Position numbers and translations under genes: made by a program
Assembly (NCBI GenBank): GCA_021018815.1
Contig: JAITYX010000030.1
Span: 883,001 to 947,000 of the forward strand
Direction: 5' to 3'
Source: Talinum fruticosum
Taxonomy: Eukaryota > Streptophyta > Magnoliopsida > Caryophyllales > Talinaceae
Length of the DNA: 64,000 bases
Notes under the pieces: model-generated
What the model saw: the letters and a program-made list of their open reading frames with translations, nothing else
Database searches by the model: none
Told to the model about the DNA's origin: nothing
Shown here: one piece after another, positions 1 to 13,713 of the stretch
Layout of the letters: each line of letters starts with the position of its first letter
Numbering within the stretch: the stretch's first letter is position 1

Positions 1-3000
1 AATTCTCAGTCCACCAACTTCTATTATTCAGTTTTCAATCAAACCTCAATGAACACCCCTACATAAATGCACTTTATAAATAATAGTGCGTACCCAACAT
101 ATATATACATGTCAATATTCTAGCTAATGTGACAAATCACGATATGTGATATGTTTGTTTTTATTATATTTCAGTTTCTCACGGAGACACATCATGTATG
201 AACCCAGACGTATTTTTGTAATAAGAAAAACCAAAAAAACTCATTGGTATTTGGAAGGTATAAAAAACATGCAGGAAAATATGCAGATGGTAAAACGATA
301 CCCAGAAAACGAATTATATATGCAATTGGATTTTTCTGTAAAAAGAAAAAAAAGGCAGTAAATGTGTGGCTTCGAGAGTGATAGTGATGGTGTAACAAAA
401 CATCCTGGATTTACATGCCCAATTGCCCCTATTTCTCCATCACTCTACAGAGACAACACGAAAGACGTGGAGAGGGTCTTCTCTTCTGTTTCCAAATCTC
501 ACACTTGTCATTTCAGTATGCCACCCCCACATTATGTATTTCTCGAAATTTCTCGTGCCAGGTCTGGGGATTGGAATGTGTACAAATAGGGGCAATATAT
601 ACACCAATAAAGGAATCCAACGAAAATAAAAATATTCTCGTTTTTATTGAATCAATATATTTTTTCGATAATTAAGTGGTAAAGTCGTGTGACTATACAA
701 ACTAAATAAACTAACCGAGTGTAAAATTAACTGATATATAAATATTATATTAATATATTCGATGATTTAAATAGCTTGATATTGATATGGTATTACCAAT
801 TAATAATTCCCTATAACTCAATTATACTAAAAACAAAAGAATTATTCAATTATATATCGTAGTTGAAGTCACTAATCACTCAAGGTCAACCCTATTTTGA
901 TGAGGTCTTGATCACGAAGTACATTTCTTTCCCACTTTAGCTAGCCATAGCACGCACTAATCAAAGAAAAAAGTTGAAACATGGTGTTAAAAAAATGATA
1001 AAATACAAGCAAATGTCAAACAACTCATACACATCAAATTATAGCAGTTACCAAGCGTGTTAATAGGGTTTCTTCTGTTTACTTTTATTGTCAGTTTATA
1101 TAAATCTAACAAACAGTTGGATTATTAAGAATATAACTCTTTAAACATAATTTTTCACATAATTTTAGGATGACGATATTACTTTACGTATATACCTATA
1201 CCTATACCCGTGTTAAATTAATAACAGTTATGCATAGTGTTTGTGTTAAGGATCGAAGCGATTTTAGTCAAATTGAATGCGATATTAATAGTATGTGATA
1301 CATTAATCTCGTGTTATATCAATAGGACTCTTAAAGATTTGAAAAGATGCACAAGAGGTGAGAAGAGATCCCCACACCTCACATGATTAGATATTGATCC
1401 GTATCTTTTCATCTATCACTTTTTTTCCCCACTTCAAGTATGGTGTATTTCTAGCTAGCTACTCATGCAAATCCATGAAAAGATGATGATGAACTTATTG
1501 CTTTTTCAAAAGTATTTATTATTATTTTATTAGTAGTATTGCCTTTTGAAGTTATTATTTTTGTTAAATTTACACAAACATTCAATTTAGAGAGTCGATC
1601 CTGAATTCAACATTCATATTTTCTCTCAAAATAAGGGTGTTTTTTTAAAAATAAAATTTATCATAATGCTAATTGAAACTTGTTACTACAAGATGTTGAA
1701 TGTCTTACTAAATATTGTCGAATGACTGATGTTGAATCTTAAGAAAATATATCTATATATTTTATTTTACATTAAATGACGTTTAATGGTACGTGAACAA
1801 TATTAAATGATGTTGACAGATATTTGATGGTTTAGAACACTATAGAATGATACCAAATTCTAAAATATAGATAATAAATATTTATAATAAGTTGAACGGA
1901 TAGATACTATTATCCTACTACTATCCTCTCTTCAAAACGATAAAAATATTAAAACATATATCTACTATCAAAGTTGGCAACAAAATTCATGCATGGGTTT
2001 TCTTTCTTTTTGGATTATTCATAAGCCAATAAACTAAAGATCAGAGTACAGACTAACTTCGGGGAGGGAAATCCCAGCCGGAAAATCATCGGATGAGGGG
2101 GATTGCTAGGCACCAAATTACAAAGCCAATCCTTGGGTGCTTGATAAAACAAGAGAAATCCCCTCCCCTGAACTGGCTGTATAGGTCTTATCGTCTGACA
2201 AAGGTCATTCGATTCATCAGAAACTCTGTCAAGGGCAAATTGGCTGTATTTCATGTGGATACAGGGTCAGGATAAACTGCATTATTGCGTGTGAACCTAT
2301 TTACATTATAATTGATCATGTGTATTATGGTGGGGTAAAGAAAGGTTAAAACTACAATTTTGCATGCTTTTCCCCCTCCCTAGCTTTGGCCATGCGCTGG
2401 CTCGAGACAATAAACAGTGGTGGGGGTGGTTGTTCAACGCCATATATAGCCATAGCTTTGCTCCATATGCATGCCTGTTTAGAGGTGGGTAGCTACTCCC
2501 TCTTTTTCTTCATCATATCATTCATATCATGTCAAACTACAATTTCGCAATGCCCATTCCTCACGCTTCTTCATTTCATCTTTTTCCGACACCAGGAATA
2601 AACATTACGGCTAAGTCTACTCAGTTCTGCTTCTTCTCGTTTTGAACCAAGTCTTACCGCTCCTTACTACTGCATATTGCTGAGATGACCGAACCCAAGG
2701 TAATGATAAAGATAGTACTGCCATGTTTCATGATGGCTCATGATTGGTTGGCGGGTCCATGCTAAAAACAAATACATGAAAGTAGCCCTAAAAATGGCCC
2801 GATCAATTAAGTCATTGTCTTTGAAGTGGGCATTTCATCAAAAAAGATATGTATCATCAAATGATGATGAATTTACAGTGCAGTCAAATAAAACTGCTTT
2901 GAGAAAAAGAGATTTTATTTCTTCAACTTTAATTATCGTTTTTTGGATGAATATATTCAAATTACTTATGGGCAGGCCACCACATCATATATTATTATCA

Positions 3001-3337
3001 TTCATCTAAGTGCCCCATGCAGTACTTCCCTATTGAATTTATGGTCAATGGGTCCCCATTGATCCACTCTCTTTCTACCATTTTCTCTTTCATGTTTCGT
3101 TTTGTAACATCAAACTATTGCACACTACTTCATTACCCTAATTATAACTTGTGTCTTATAATGCTTTTCGATGATAGGGAAGGCTATTATCAGATACAAT
3201 AGTTGTAAGGATTCCAAAATATCTGATTCAAAAAACCCCAGCATTTAAGATAAAAGTGCTCCTACTTATGGAAATTCGAACCTATGTTCTCATTCTTATT
3301 AGGGTATAAATTCGCTTATCACATCAATCAACACTTT
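1..3337. other. AT-rich intergenic region without a supported gene
   Basis: Short ORFs only, none with a recognisable domain or gene-like splice structure. A patch at about 2036-2280 is clearly richer in G and C than its surroundings and reads open in short frames on both strands (about 60-79 aa). I recognise no family in it, and it may be a transposon remnant. Nothing else beyond simple AT-rich sequence is visible. Confidence 0.6.
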
Positions 3338-3596
3338 GGCCTTATTTCATTTAATCAGTAAAGAGTTGTAAACAAAGTTGTAAGAAGTCGTAAGTAAAGT
3401 TGTAAAAAGATGTAAGGAGTTGTAAGCAAAGTTTTAAGGAATTGTAAAGAGGTGTAAACAACGGTAATTAAGTTTAAGGAGTTGTAAGATAGTTATAAAG
3501 TTAGTTATAGAAAACTGTAAGGAGTCGTAAGGAGCTGTAAGAAGCGGTTGTAAGGCTGTAAGGTAAAAATAAATGGTTAAATGAACAATTACGGTC
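3338..3596. repeat. MITE-like element built from degenerate TTGTAAGGAG repeats
   Basis: The interior is an irregular tandem array of a roughly 10-12 base motif close to gTTGTAAGgag (3365-3562). The ends are imperfect inverted repeats: GGCCTTATTTCATTTAA on the left, and the reverse complement of TTAAATGAACAATTACGGTC on the right. No clear target-site duplication could be picked out. Related ends occur at 4151, 4702 and 5455, so this is a small local repeat family. Confidence 0.5.
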
Positions 3597-4150
3597 TAAG
3601 CTTAGCTAAGGCTTTAAATCAAACTCAACTCAATTTAGTATGTACTATTGTGATAGATAAGAAGATTATCCAAACAAAAAATGAAGAACCCCTTGCCAGA
3701 AACTTTCAGCACAACAGAGAGACATACCAGTAATATGTACGTTTATCCTTACGAATGTTCTTGCATCGTCAAGATGGTGTAAGAAATTAATCATTTTAAA
3801 TACGTTTAATAATTAAGTACGTCACATCAAAAAAAAATTGTTATTTTAATTTGGAAAGAAAGTATTTTTTAATCATGATTTGGCCTGAATTAAATTACGT
3901 ATCTGACTTTCTTAGATGACCTAATTGTCAATAATTATAATTAGTTATCAGTTTTCAGGTTAAAGAATTTATTAGTTATACTAATTAATAGACATAAAAA
4001 AATAGATACCTAATAAACTAACCCTATCTCCAAAAGAAGCTCAAAATTGTTTGGTGAATTTTTTATTTTTTATTTTTAAATAAATAAATTTTACACTTTT
4101 ACACAATTGAGAGAGAATCGAACCCCGATATCTTTTTATAAAACTATTTA

Positions 4151-4262
4151 GGGCCTGTTTCATTTAGCTTACAGACCTTACAGACTCCACACAACTTTTC
4201 TTACTACTTCTTACAACTCCTTATACAACTTCTTACAACTTTTTACAACTCCTTATAGCTAC
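4151..4262. repeat. Solo end of the TTGTAAGGAG repeat family
   Basis: Begins GGGCCTGTTTCATTTAGC, like the other elements in this region, and runs into repeated TTACAACTCCT, the reverse complement of the family motif. No matching opposite end was found close by, so it is probably a truncated copy. Confidence 0.4.
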
Positions 4263-4701
4263 ATATTATTTCATATCGAAATTTATTGTGAATTTATTTT
4301 TATACTCGTTAATGAAAATTTTTTGTTGGTGAATATTTATGTATGTCAAGGTGTCTACTAGGGATGGTCATGGATATATATATGGCGGATATAGCTATAC
4401 CCACACCCTATTTTTCCCATTCCTATCCTTCTACTCCCATCGGGTATTTCGAGTATATCGGATTTATTTGTACAAATGTGTAAGGATTTTAATAATTAAT
4501 ACCCATTAGATACATTAATTTAATTTTATATCTTAAAAAATTCACAAACAAATTTCAATGAATAATTAATTTTAAAAGTATCATGTCCATTTAAGCTAGT
4601 TATTATGAATAATATTATAGATATTTTGTTAAAGTTTAAATTTAAGTTTATAGGTGAATAGTCAATTTGAATGTAACAAAATTATTTGGGCTATTTCAGC
4701 A

Positions 4702-5455
4702 CTGTTCCATTTAGCATAAGTTGTAAGGAGTTGTAAGGATGCGTAAAAAGATATAACGAGCTATAAGAAGTTGAAAGGACTTAGAATGAATATAAAATAT
4801 TGTATATGATTCGATAAAAATATTTAATGTATTCGATGTGTATTTTTATAATTATGTGCAACATATTTGTATTTTTATTTATGAATTATACGTAATAAAA
4901 TAATAAAATTTATATATTTATGATGCACCAAATACATATATGTCATATTTATGATTTGTTTTTTGAAAAAACAAATTATATTTGATACTTATGAGAAAAG
5001 TTTTTTATAGATACGTAAATAATTTTCATGTAATAGGTAGTTGAAAATTACCTTAATTTTATACATTTGAAATAAATGTCCTCAATTACTAATTTTAGTA
5101 GTTGAGAACATTTATTTCAAACTTGTAAAATTAAGGTCATTTTCAATTATCTATTATATGAAAGTCATTTATGCATATATAAAAACTCTTTTTATAAGTA
5201 TCGAACATAATTTTGTTTCTTCTAAAAATAAAAAAGGAACAAATCATCAAACTGATACATTATACATATATATTTAGTATTACGGATATATAAATTTTAT
5301 AATTTACATTAAATTCATAAATAAAAATACAAATATGTTGTACATAAATATAAAAATATATACAACTCCTTACAACTTCATACAGACTTCTTACGGCTTT
5401 CCTTGCATCTTTTTATAGTGTTATAACTCCTTACAACTAAAAGAAACATGACCTT
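4702..5455. mobile_element. Foldback (near-full-length inverted repeat) transposon of about 750 bp
   Basis: The two halves are inverted copies of each other. The left end has TTGTAAGGAGTTGTAAGGAT near 4722, and the right end has ACAACTCCTTACAACT near 5362 and 5428. The inner arms near 5041-5090 and 5097-5160 mirror each other around a centre near 5093, where CTCAATTACT faces AGTAGTTGAG. There is no coding capacity. The structure is that of a non-autonomous foldback or MITE-type DNA transposon that would form a very long hairpin if transcribed. The superfamily is not determined. Confidence 0.7.
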
Positions 5456-6121
5456 ATTCTACCGCTGAACTACCCCCAAAGAGGTATAATAGCTTGTAAT
5501 TAAGATCTAATCGAACAACTTTTCATTGATTCCATGTATTAATTAATCACACAACTTTTAAAATTCAATCAATCGAGATAAGATTAAGAAATAGGCGAAT
5601 CCAAACTGCTATACCTTCCATTATTATAGATTGGTTAGAATCTGTATCTCTGTGTCTATGGATTATCCATTTATAATCATAATCATAATTATAATTATAA
5701 TTATAATTAGGCAGAAATTTGCGTAGTGTAATTCCAACTGAAAGTAGCTTTAAAAAATCCTTTTTTAAAAAATAAAACAAAATCTAGCTTAGAAAATCAT
5801 CGTTTAATTCACTTTCCACACTCCTTAAAAGCAGGAAATGGGCATGCATTGCCGCCTGCTTATCAGAGGCATCCAAAGATGATTGGATTTGGTAAAACCG
5901 ACCTTAGAAATTTCAAGATGTGGACTAATACGTCATGATAATAATATATCAATGAATAATACAAGGAAAGCACAAATTGTCCAATTATTTTAGGCCTGAT
6001 TTTGTGGGATCCCAAAGTGCATTCAATTAAGTAGGTAATTAACGACATAATTACCCAAAATTATGTGCGCAATCATGTATGTAAAATTCAACTCAAAATT
6101 CTAAAATACTACTATACTATA

Positions 6122-6377
6122 CTCCCTTTGTTTCACAATACATGTCATTTTAATTAATTTTTTCGTTTTAAAATATCTGTCACTTTATAATTAATGAAGT
6201 ATTAATGATTAGTTTACTAATTTTATTTTTATTAATTACTTTGTTTTCTCTATTTTTTCATTTCCAATGAAATTTTGGGGTAATTTGGTCTTTTAATATA
6301 AATTTGGTCATGAATTTTGTATTACCTTAGTATTTTCTTGTAACTTTAAAACGATATGTATTTTGAAACAGATGGAG
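6122..6377. mobile_element. Stowaway-type MITE (Tc1/mariner), 256 bp
   Basis: The left end CTCCCTTTGTTTCACAATAC and the reverse complement of the right end (CTCCATCTGTTTCAAAATAC) form the CTCCCTCCGTTTCA-type terminal inverted repeat. TA dinucleotides flank both ends (6120-6121 and 6378-6379), as expected for Tc1/mariner insertion. No coding capacity. Confidence 0.85.
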
Positions 6378-6526
6378 TATATACTAATTAAAATTAAAAG
6401 GGTAATGCATGATAATATATATATATATATCATAATCTCTCACTTTGGCGCGGCAAAAAGCTCCCTCCGCATGCATATGTATCCTCCAATAATGTGTGGT
6501 CTCGTTGAACTTTTCGTTTTTTATAT

Positions 6527-6527
<1 letters not shown>

Positions 6528-6561
<34 letters not shown>

Positions 6562-6562
6562 T
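6528..6562. repeat. (TAA)n microsatellite
   Basis: About eleven uninterrupted TAA units in AT-rich intergenic DNA. Confidence 0.9.
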
Positions 6563-8426
6563 AATGCTTGTTTTCATAAATAAAATTAAACCAAAGATGA
6601 AGATCCAACGATGTCGTATCGTAATTCTATCATGCTCTTTTGCTCTTTAGCTAAGCTTATTGAAGCATTTGTATATTTTAATTTGTGTACATTTTGTTCG
6701 TTTCATCATATCTTGTAAATATATCTATAAATTTAATTGACTTTTAATTTTTATCAAAAAGATTTTAAATTTGCATTTTCAACAAAGAACATATATTTAG
6801 TGAATAATTTCATGTTTTGTGGAAAAAGACTTACAACTTTTTGAGATAAAATTTCTTCTTTTACCATACATTATGAATGTTTTTAATGACTTTTATATAT
6901 TTTTTTCCAAGTAAACCGTGCTTAAAATAAGTGGCCCAGACTATACAAATATTTTCAGTTCCAAACATTTTCCCCTAGATTTATGTGCATAAAATGTGAC
7001 AGAATTAAATTACGAGTTTAAGAAGGTAAAAGAAGAACTTACCCTAGAAAAATAAGACATTAGATTATTTTTTATGTATATTCAATCAATCATCAATTAT
7101 TAATTTTAATTACGATATATTAAATAATAATATATCAAAAAATATGGATCCATACTCAATTAACAGACTTTGTATTGAATTCAACTCAAATTGATGTAGA
7201 AGAACTTTGTAATTACAACAAAGCCTACCTCCAAATTAGCTAGACATTATATTTAATTATTAAATAACAAGATTAGGGAGGGATAAGGACTCATACACCC
7301 CCAAAAAAAATATTTTTTAAAGAAACAATACAAAAAAAAATTAAGGGAAATATTCCGTAATTAAAAAGTAGCCCCGTGCGTTTAAAAAAAAAAAAGTGAA
7401 AAGCAGTGCCTAGATTTCAAGCTACAGGTGCCCAAAAAATATAGCAAAATCATAAAGCATTGTATTGTTTTCTTTTCCCCTAAGTAATATATACTACTTA
7501 ACAATACTTTACAGATATTAATCATCATTAGTTAGCCACTTAGGCAGTGGAATTATACAAATATTATTACAAATTAAACACAAACATATGTATAACATGA
7601 TAATGCATAAAATTAATAAAAATTTCTCGTAATATTGCTTCGTCGGCTATGATTTCGTAGTCATTCATATATATTTTTACGTGAAATTAAAATCATTTAA
7701 AATTTAATTAAGCTTTTAATCCTTCATAATACACCAAAATTCGTAAGGATATCCTTCAAATATATTCACCATCATTATGACATGTCACACGTCGAAAAAA
7801 TATTTATATTTTAACATAAAAATTGAATCAATAGTGCTAAATTTATGAAAACTACTTGATCAAAATAAAGAGTCTAAACTACATTAGTGTTCTCAAAATT
7901 CACTATGATCACACCTTTAAATTTTAATCATTATTTTGATAAATAAAGAATAATGTGATATGGAATAAAACCTTGCTAGGAGTGGATATTCTTAGAGGTA
8001 TAATCATATTTTTTTCTTAAAAAAGGGGGGTCGAGTTCCTTGATCCCCCTTTCCGGACCACATTTTATTTTGGCACAAATGCACTAAGCTAAAAAAATAC
8101 TTAAATGATGATGGTTTTGAGAGAAAAAGTATTTTATGGAATTACATTAAAAAAAAAATTATCATTGAATTACATATAAAATATAAAATGGTATATGGGA
8201 TGTGGGCAGTAGGGTTTCATTTGGTTAATTAATTTGATCAAATTAGATTTATAAAATTTAGTGGAAAATTGGATTGGTTTTCTTTCACATACAAAATTAT
8301 TGGAGTGGAAAATATAATAATATATCGAGGTTAAATGGTATCAATCACTACCCTCTTTATGATTATTAGTCTTGATTGGTATATAAAACGTGCCTTTTAT
8401 ATGTCATGAAATGAAAATAAAAATTA

Positions 8427-8684
8427 CTCTCTCAGTTTCACAATACATGTTAATTTTTTCGTCTAATAATATCTTATATTTTATTATATTAATGATATAT
8501 TAATGTCTAACTTATCAATTTTATCCTTATTAATTGCTTTTTTTCCCTTTTTTTTATTGAGCTTCTTCATTTATGATAAAACATTGGAGTAACTTAATTT
8601 TTTAATATAAATTTTATTTTCTCTTGGTATTTTCTTATAGTCGCAACTAAAAACGATAAATATTTTATTATAATACGAAGGGAG
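8427..8684. mobile_element. Stowaway-type MITE (Tc1/mariner), 258 bp
   Basis: The left end CTCTCTCAGTTTCACAATAC pairs with the reverse complement of the right end, CTCCCTTCGTATTATAATA. TA flanks both ends (8425-8426 and 8685-8686). The interior resembles the copy at 6122 in the same orientation. Confidence 0.8.
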
Positions 8685-9288
8685 TACTCCTTCTCATTTA
8701 TTTTTTAGTAAAGAAGAACAATATTTGAAATATTTTACCCTAATATTAATATGATCAAACCTTTTTATTTAATTCTTACTTAATTTTACATCTAATCTTT
8801 GCAAATGAACGTTTGAAAGCATCACAATATATCAATTGAAGGGGGAAAAAAGACAAATAGAAGAAAAAGCTTATATTGATAAAAGAATCCAATTTTTTTT
8901 TCTTGAAGATGGACCGACAAATTAAATTGATGTGGATACACTAAAGTATTAATGAAGAAAGAAGCAAAATATTTGGGTACATTAAATCCTTTTTTTAAAT
9001 TTTTTATCAAAGGTACATTAAATACTTGACAAAGTAGATATTTGTTCCACACTCCCCAAGCATATTTGGGACAATGCCTCAATTAATAAGTACACCCACC
9101 GGGGAGGAGGGAGGGGGTTGGTGGTGCTCACGTGCTTATCGACCATATTAACTCTACATGATAAAATAATTCATTCTTAATGTTCGAGTTCATTTGAAAT
9201 TTGTAACGCAAGGAATTATCGTAATTGATACGCTTTTTTCTTTTTAACCTATTTTTTAATTTATGAGAAAGTATAGTAGTAATATTAA

Positions 9289-9724
9289 GGTCATGTTCGG
9301 CAACGACGTTTGAAGTAACTTTTAGTGTTTTAACCAAGTTAAAACACTAATCAACCAAATATCGGTGTTCGGTAAGCTAGTGTTTTAACTAGCGTTTGCG
9401 ATAGCTTTTAGCGTTTCAAGTAGTGTTTACGAAAAGCTAAAAATATTAGCTTTTCACATTTTTGAAAGTAGCATTTCATATTTTGTTGACAAAAAAACCT
9501 TTCATTCATTTATATTTGACAAATTATTTATATCCTTTTACGTCAATTTACAATAATCGACTAACTCAACCGCTAAATTTACCGAACACATTTATTCAAC
9601 CGCTCAATTGAACAGACTATCCGCTAACGACTAAAATCTAACCGCTATCGCCTACCTATACAACTACTAGCTACACAAACAGACTATTCGCTACTCAAAC
9701 AGACTTATTTTGCCGAACAGGGCC
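9289..9724. mobile_element. Tourist/PIF-Harbinger-type MITE, 436 bp
   Basis: The left end GGTCATGTTCGGCAA matches the reverse complement of the right end (GGCCCTGTTCGGCAA) at 13 of 15 positions. A perfect TAA duplication flanks the element (9286-9288 and 9725-9727), the hallmark of PIF/Harbinger insertion. The interior has many CTAACGCTA-like subterminal repeats in both orientations and no ORF. Confidence 0.8.
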
Positions 9725-9727
9725 TAA

Positions 9728-12050
9728 GTAAACTATCTTCTTCTTGTTTTTTTTTTTTTTTTCACTTTTTAATGGTTGTTATTTCCTCTTTTTCTATAAT
9801 ATGTTTAATTTATGGTTTTGGAGAAAGGTAAACCTAATCCTCATTAGAGCAGGTAAACTCTTTTCTTTTTTTCTTTTCTTTTTTGTTTTACCTATATTTT
9901 ATCCTCTCTTAGGCTAAGGAATTCAATTTCTTATGAACCTTCACATGCTATTGCATCAATAATTATTACAGTGACACTAAAATTGCAATTTTGAAGACAA
10001 ATGTGGAAAATTTTTAATATCTATTATGGGAAGGTATATTTATTTTGATAATTTAAATTTGCTTTTGTTGAAGAATCTTTTCTTTTTAAATACATATACA
10101 TAAAATTGTTTGTTAATAAAACTAAAACACAAATTCGAATCCTCAAAAGTGTACTTATTGAAATGATTTTTACCTTAAATGTTCCCTGCCCGAAAAAATT
10201 ATATTCTTAGTCGAACCAAAAACATTTTGAGGAAAAATAAAAACCTACCTTACCTAACATGTGGATATTAGATATAACTTAATTCACTTATTGACAACCA
10301 ATTTTTTAGAAATGATACTCATAAACAATAATAATAATCATCATCATTATCCCATACTTATCACAAATTAAACTTTCGGTTTTTGGTAAGTTTAATAATA
10401 TTATAAAATATTGTCTAGCATGAAATTAGAAAAGGCCCTAAACAAACACCAAAGATCACTAAAATAAAGAAAAAAATAATCAAAGGGGCAACTTTTGGCA
10501 AAAACCCCAACCCCAACCCCAAAATCCACAAATGAACAAATAACTACTAAAACCACCACTTCCATCAAACTCCATTGGAACACCTTCTAAACAATTTGAG
10601 AACATCACCAAACAATTCTAAGGATTTTTGGCCTTTTGCCCCCAAATGTACATATAATAGGGTCCACAACAAAAAAAAGAAAAATAAAATAAAATAAAAT
10701 TTAGAGCTTAATTTGGTCCCTAGTCTCTCACTTATAAGGCTCACTATTATATAAAACCATGCTACTAGACCCTCACCCCTCAAACCAACTAAAACAAAAC
10801 AAAAATTAAAATTAAAAAAAAACCCAATAATTTTCTCCAAATTCAATTTTAATATTTTGGTGCATGACAAACGTAATCATCAATATATACATAATTTAAA
10901 TTAAGATTGTTTAAATAATTTTTAAAGATTTTAAATATAACTTTTATATGTTATATCTTTCCTTCTCATGCTCTACCCCTTTTCTTGGTACAAAACTCTA
11001 CCTTTTTATTTTCTTAAAAACTGTCATTGATTTTCTGCCAATGGTAACCCGTAATTTCTCTTTCTTTTATACTTTATTTAGTATTTTCGCTACAAATACT
11101 TATTCTTTCTCTATTTATGAAAGTCTCTCCATATACTCTTTTAATGAGTGACATTGTCTCTCACTTTTAAAATGATTATATCAATTTTTGTTTTCATAAT
11201 GTTACGCTTGTATGTGATTGAATTTTTGATTGATTATTATATTAGTATGTAACAAGTATCAATTCTTCAAATTCGATTATTATAACAAATAAATTTATTC
11301 GACGAGAAGGTTATACAAGATTTGTGTATCTTTTCATTAAAGGTTGTACTATGAAATGACGAAGGATTGGAGTTGAAGATGAGCGTTCATAAGAGTTTTA
11401 ATTAATTTTCTTATTATTTTAGTTATAAATTTATTTGAATTTAATTTATTTGTAGATAGTATATGATCTTCAATTAATGAAATTAATCATTGATTCTAAA
11501 AAAATAGTATAGTTTTATATTTTATATTTAAGTTTATAGATTAGCGATATGCCGCTCATTAATAAGGGATTTAAATTTTTCTAATCAGATGGAAAAAGAG
11601 ATTTAAAATTTTCAAAAATTATTATTATCCGATTTATAGATCTAATAATCTTTTATAGTTTATATAACATTTGTGTTTGTAATACTATGGTTAGAAAAAA
11701 ATCAGGTTTGGATTTTTACCTAGGTCGAATAAATAAAAAAATGGCTAAAACTTAAAATGATGTATTTTATTTATACTTAGTTTTTCTTTTTGGTCGTACA
11801 AATTAGACAAATATACATTTAGGTTTTTGAGTTTAGACAAAGAAAACATCTTATGTTTGAAATTAAAATTTCGATGAAAATTTGACGATAAGTTATATTC
11901 AATTTTTTCGAGTCGGATAAATTTAGATAGTTAGATCGGATAAAATTTTGGTAGGCCCCAGCTGACACCAACATTAATTAATGAATTAATTGTGTAATTT
12001 TGGGTTTAAAAAGCAAGTCGTGAGTCTACTTTCCCACCATATTCTCACAT
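9728..12050. other. Intergenic region upstream of the sterol oxidase gene
   Basis: AT-rich with long T and A tracts and no supported gene. A minus-strand frame at 10565-10870 encodes 101 residues, but it is low-complexity, rich in F and L, and lies in T-rich DNA, so it is not accepted as a gene. Confidence 0.6.
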
Positions 12051-12067
12051 CTCAATCAGACTAATAT

Positions 12068-12250
12068 TGCCAGCCCAGCCCAGCACACCATAAACACTAG
12101 AAAACAAATCCAGAGCCAAAAAAACTGAGTCACTACTTCCTTCTCCCTGATTCTCTCTCTCTCTCTCTCCCGCTCTCCCTCTCTCTGCCCCTCTGGTTTT
12201 TCTCCCCCATCTCGCCGCCGGCTGGATCTCCGTTCGCCGGAGCATTGACA
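12068..12250 (+). promoter_or_regulatory. Proximal promoter/5' leader of the sterol oxidase gene
   Basis: Contains a Site-II-like AGCCCAGCCCAG patch at about 12072-12084 and then a pyrimidine-rich leader with (CT)n at about 12152-12169, a common plant 5' leader composition. The leader ends directly before the ATG at 12251. The exact transcription start cannot be read from sequence. Confidence 0.45.
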
Positions 12251-13650
12251 ATGTTGCCGTACAAGACGGTGGCGGAGGCAGAGTTCGCCCTGAATCGGAC
12301 CCTTACCTTCGCTGAAACTCTCTGGCTGAACTACTCTGCCGATAAATCCGATTACTTCTTGTACTGCCACAACATTCTCTTCCTCTTTATGATTTTCTCT
12401 CTCGTCCCTCTGCCCCTTGTCTTCGTTGAGCTCCTCCGCTCTGCCAACTTCGAAAGGTACAAAATCCAGCCTAAGGTCAAGCTCTCATTCTCAGAGATGA
12501 TGGCTTGCTATAAGACTGTTATGAAGATGTTTTTCTTCATTGTGGGACCCCTCCAGCTCGTGTCTTACCCCTCCGTCAAGGTCAGATTTCCCAACCCCGC
12601 CCCCTCAATTTTTTTTTATTTTTATTTTTTGAAATTTTTGTTGGGAACAGATTATTCGACTGATTTTGATTCTGGGCTTTGTTAAATTTTGTGTTTTTGG
12701 CAATGGGTATATCATTTAGTATTTGTTTCTCCATTTGGAGGTTTGGGTAGTTGAAAATTTTCTGAAAATTTGCTGTAGTTTTTATTGGGAACGGATTTGC
12801 ATGTAATTGACTGGTGTCAGTGTCTGAAGATGTCATAGAACTTTTGATTGTATCTGTAATGCAATGAGGATGGGAATTCAACGGGTTTTGGATCCTTGTT
12901 ATTTGGAATCCTTGGATTTAAATCTAGGTTTGAGGCTCTCTTCAAAATGGCCCGGTGTTTTTCAGGGTTAACCCTGCCTCTGCTTTGATGGGATCCGGAG
13001 GAACACATGCTGTTGTTGTTTGTGGTGGACTGGTGGTGGATTCAGATTTGGTGTTTTGGAATTTCTCAAGGAAATTTGATTATGAGTTTCTAATTTTTTA
13101 ATATATAGTTTTTGAATTTGCTACAGCTGTCTTTGTTGTTGATGGGGTAGTATTCTTTGAAGCTAGCTATGATGTTGATTTCTATGTTAATAGAACTTGA
13201 GATTGATAATTTGATATCAGTGAGAAAGCGATTATATGGTACTTAGAATGTTGTATTGGGGTGATGATAAAGGTCTTGACTCAAAGTTAAAAAGTGTTTT
13301 GATTTAGCCTAAAATGATATGTTATATGATTTAAAATAACGAAACCAACTACAGTTACAGTTAATAATTGATTTTTAGTTTAAAGACCTCGGCTACTCCG
13401 ATGGACACAAATCACACCTAATAGTATCACTCATGTCTGGTGTTGGCCCAAGAAGGATAACACGTATTGATCCTACAGGTGTGAAAATTGTTAATAATAA
13501 GCTGATGTTGCATAATCTATGAGTAGTAACACCTATAGAGGTTCCAATCCTACTCTTATTTATTTACTCATTTAGTGCATGACACAATAGTTTTTAGGCT
13601 CACTGAAGATACTTTTTTGGCGTCTTGAGTCAAGACCTTTATAATTTGTA

Positions 13651-13713
<63 letters not shown>

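Noticed and set aside
2015..2275. Overlapping 79- and 60-codon frames in a G+C-richer patch, possible transposon peptide
   Set aside because: No retrotransposon or transposase motif could be recognised. Left as an unexplained patch only.
10565..10870. 101-codon minus-strand frame
   Set aside because: Low-complexity F/L-rich translation of A/T tracts, with no known motif.
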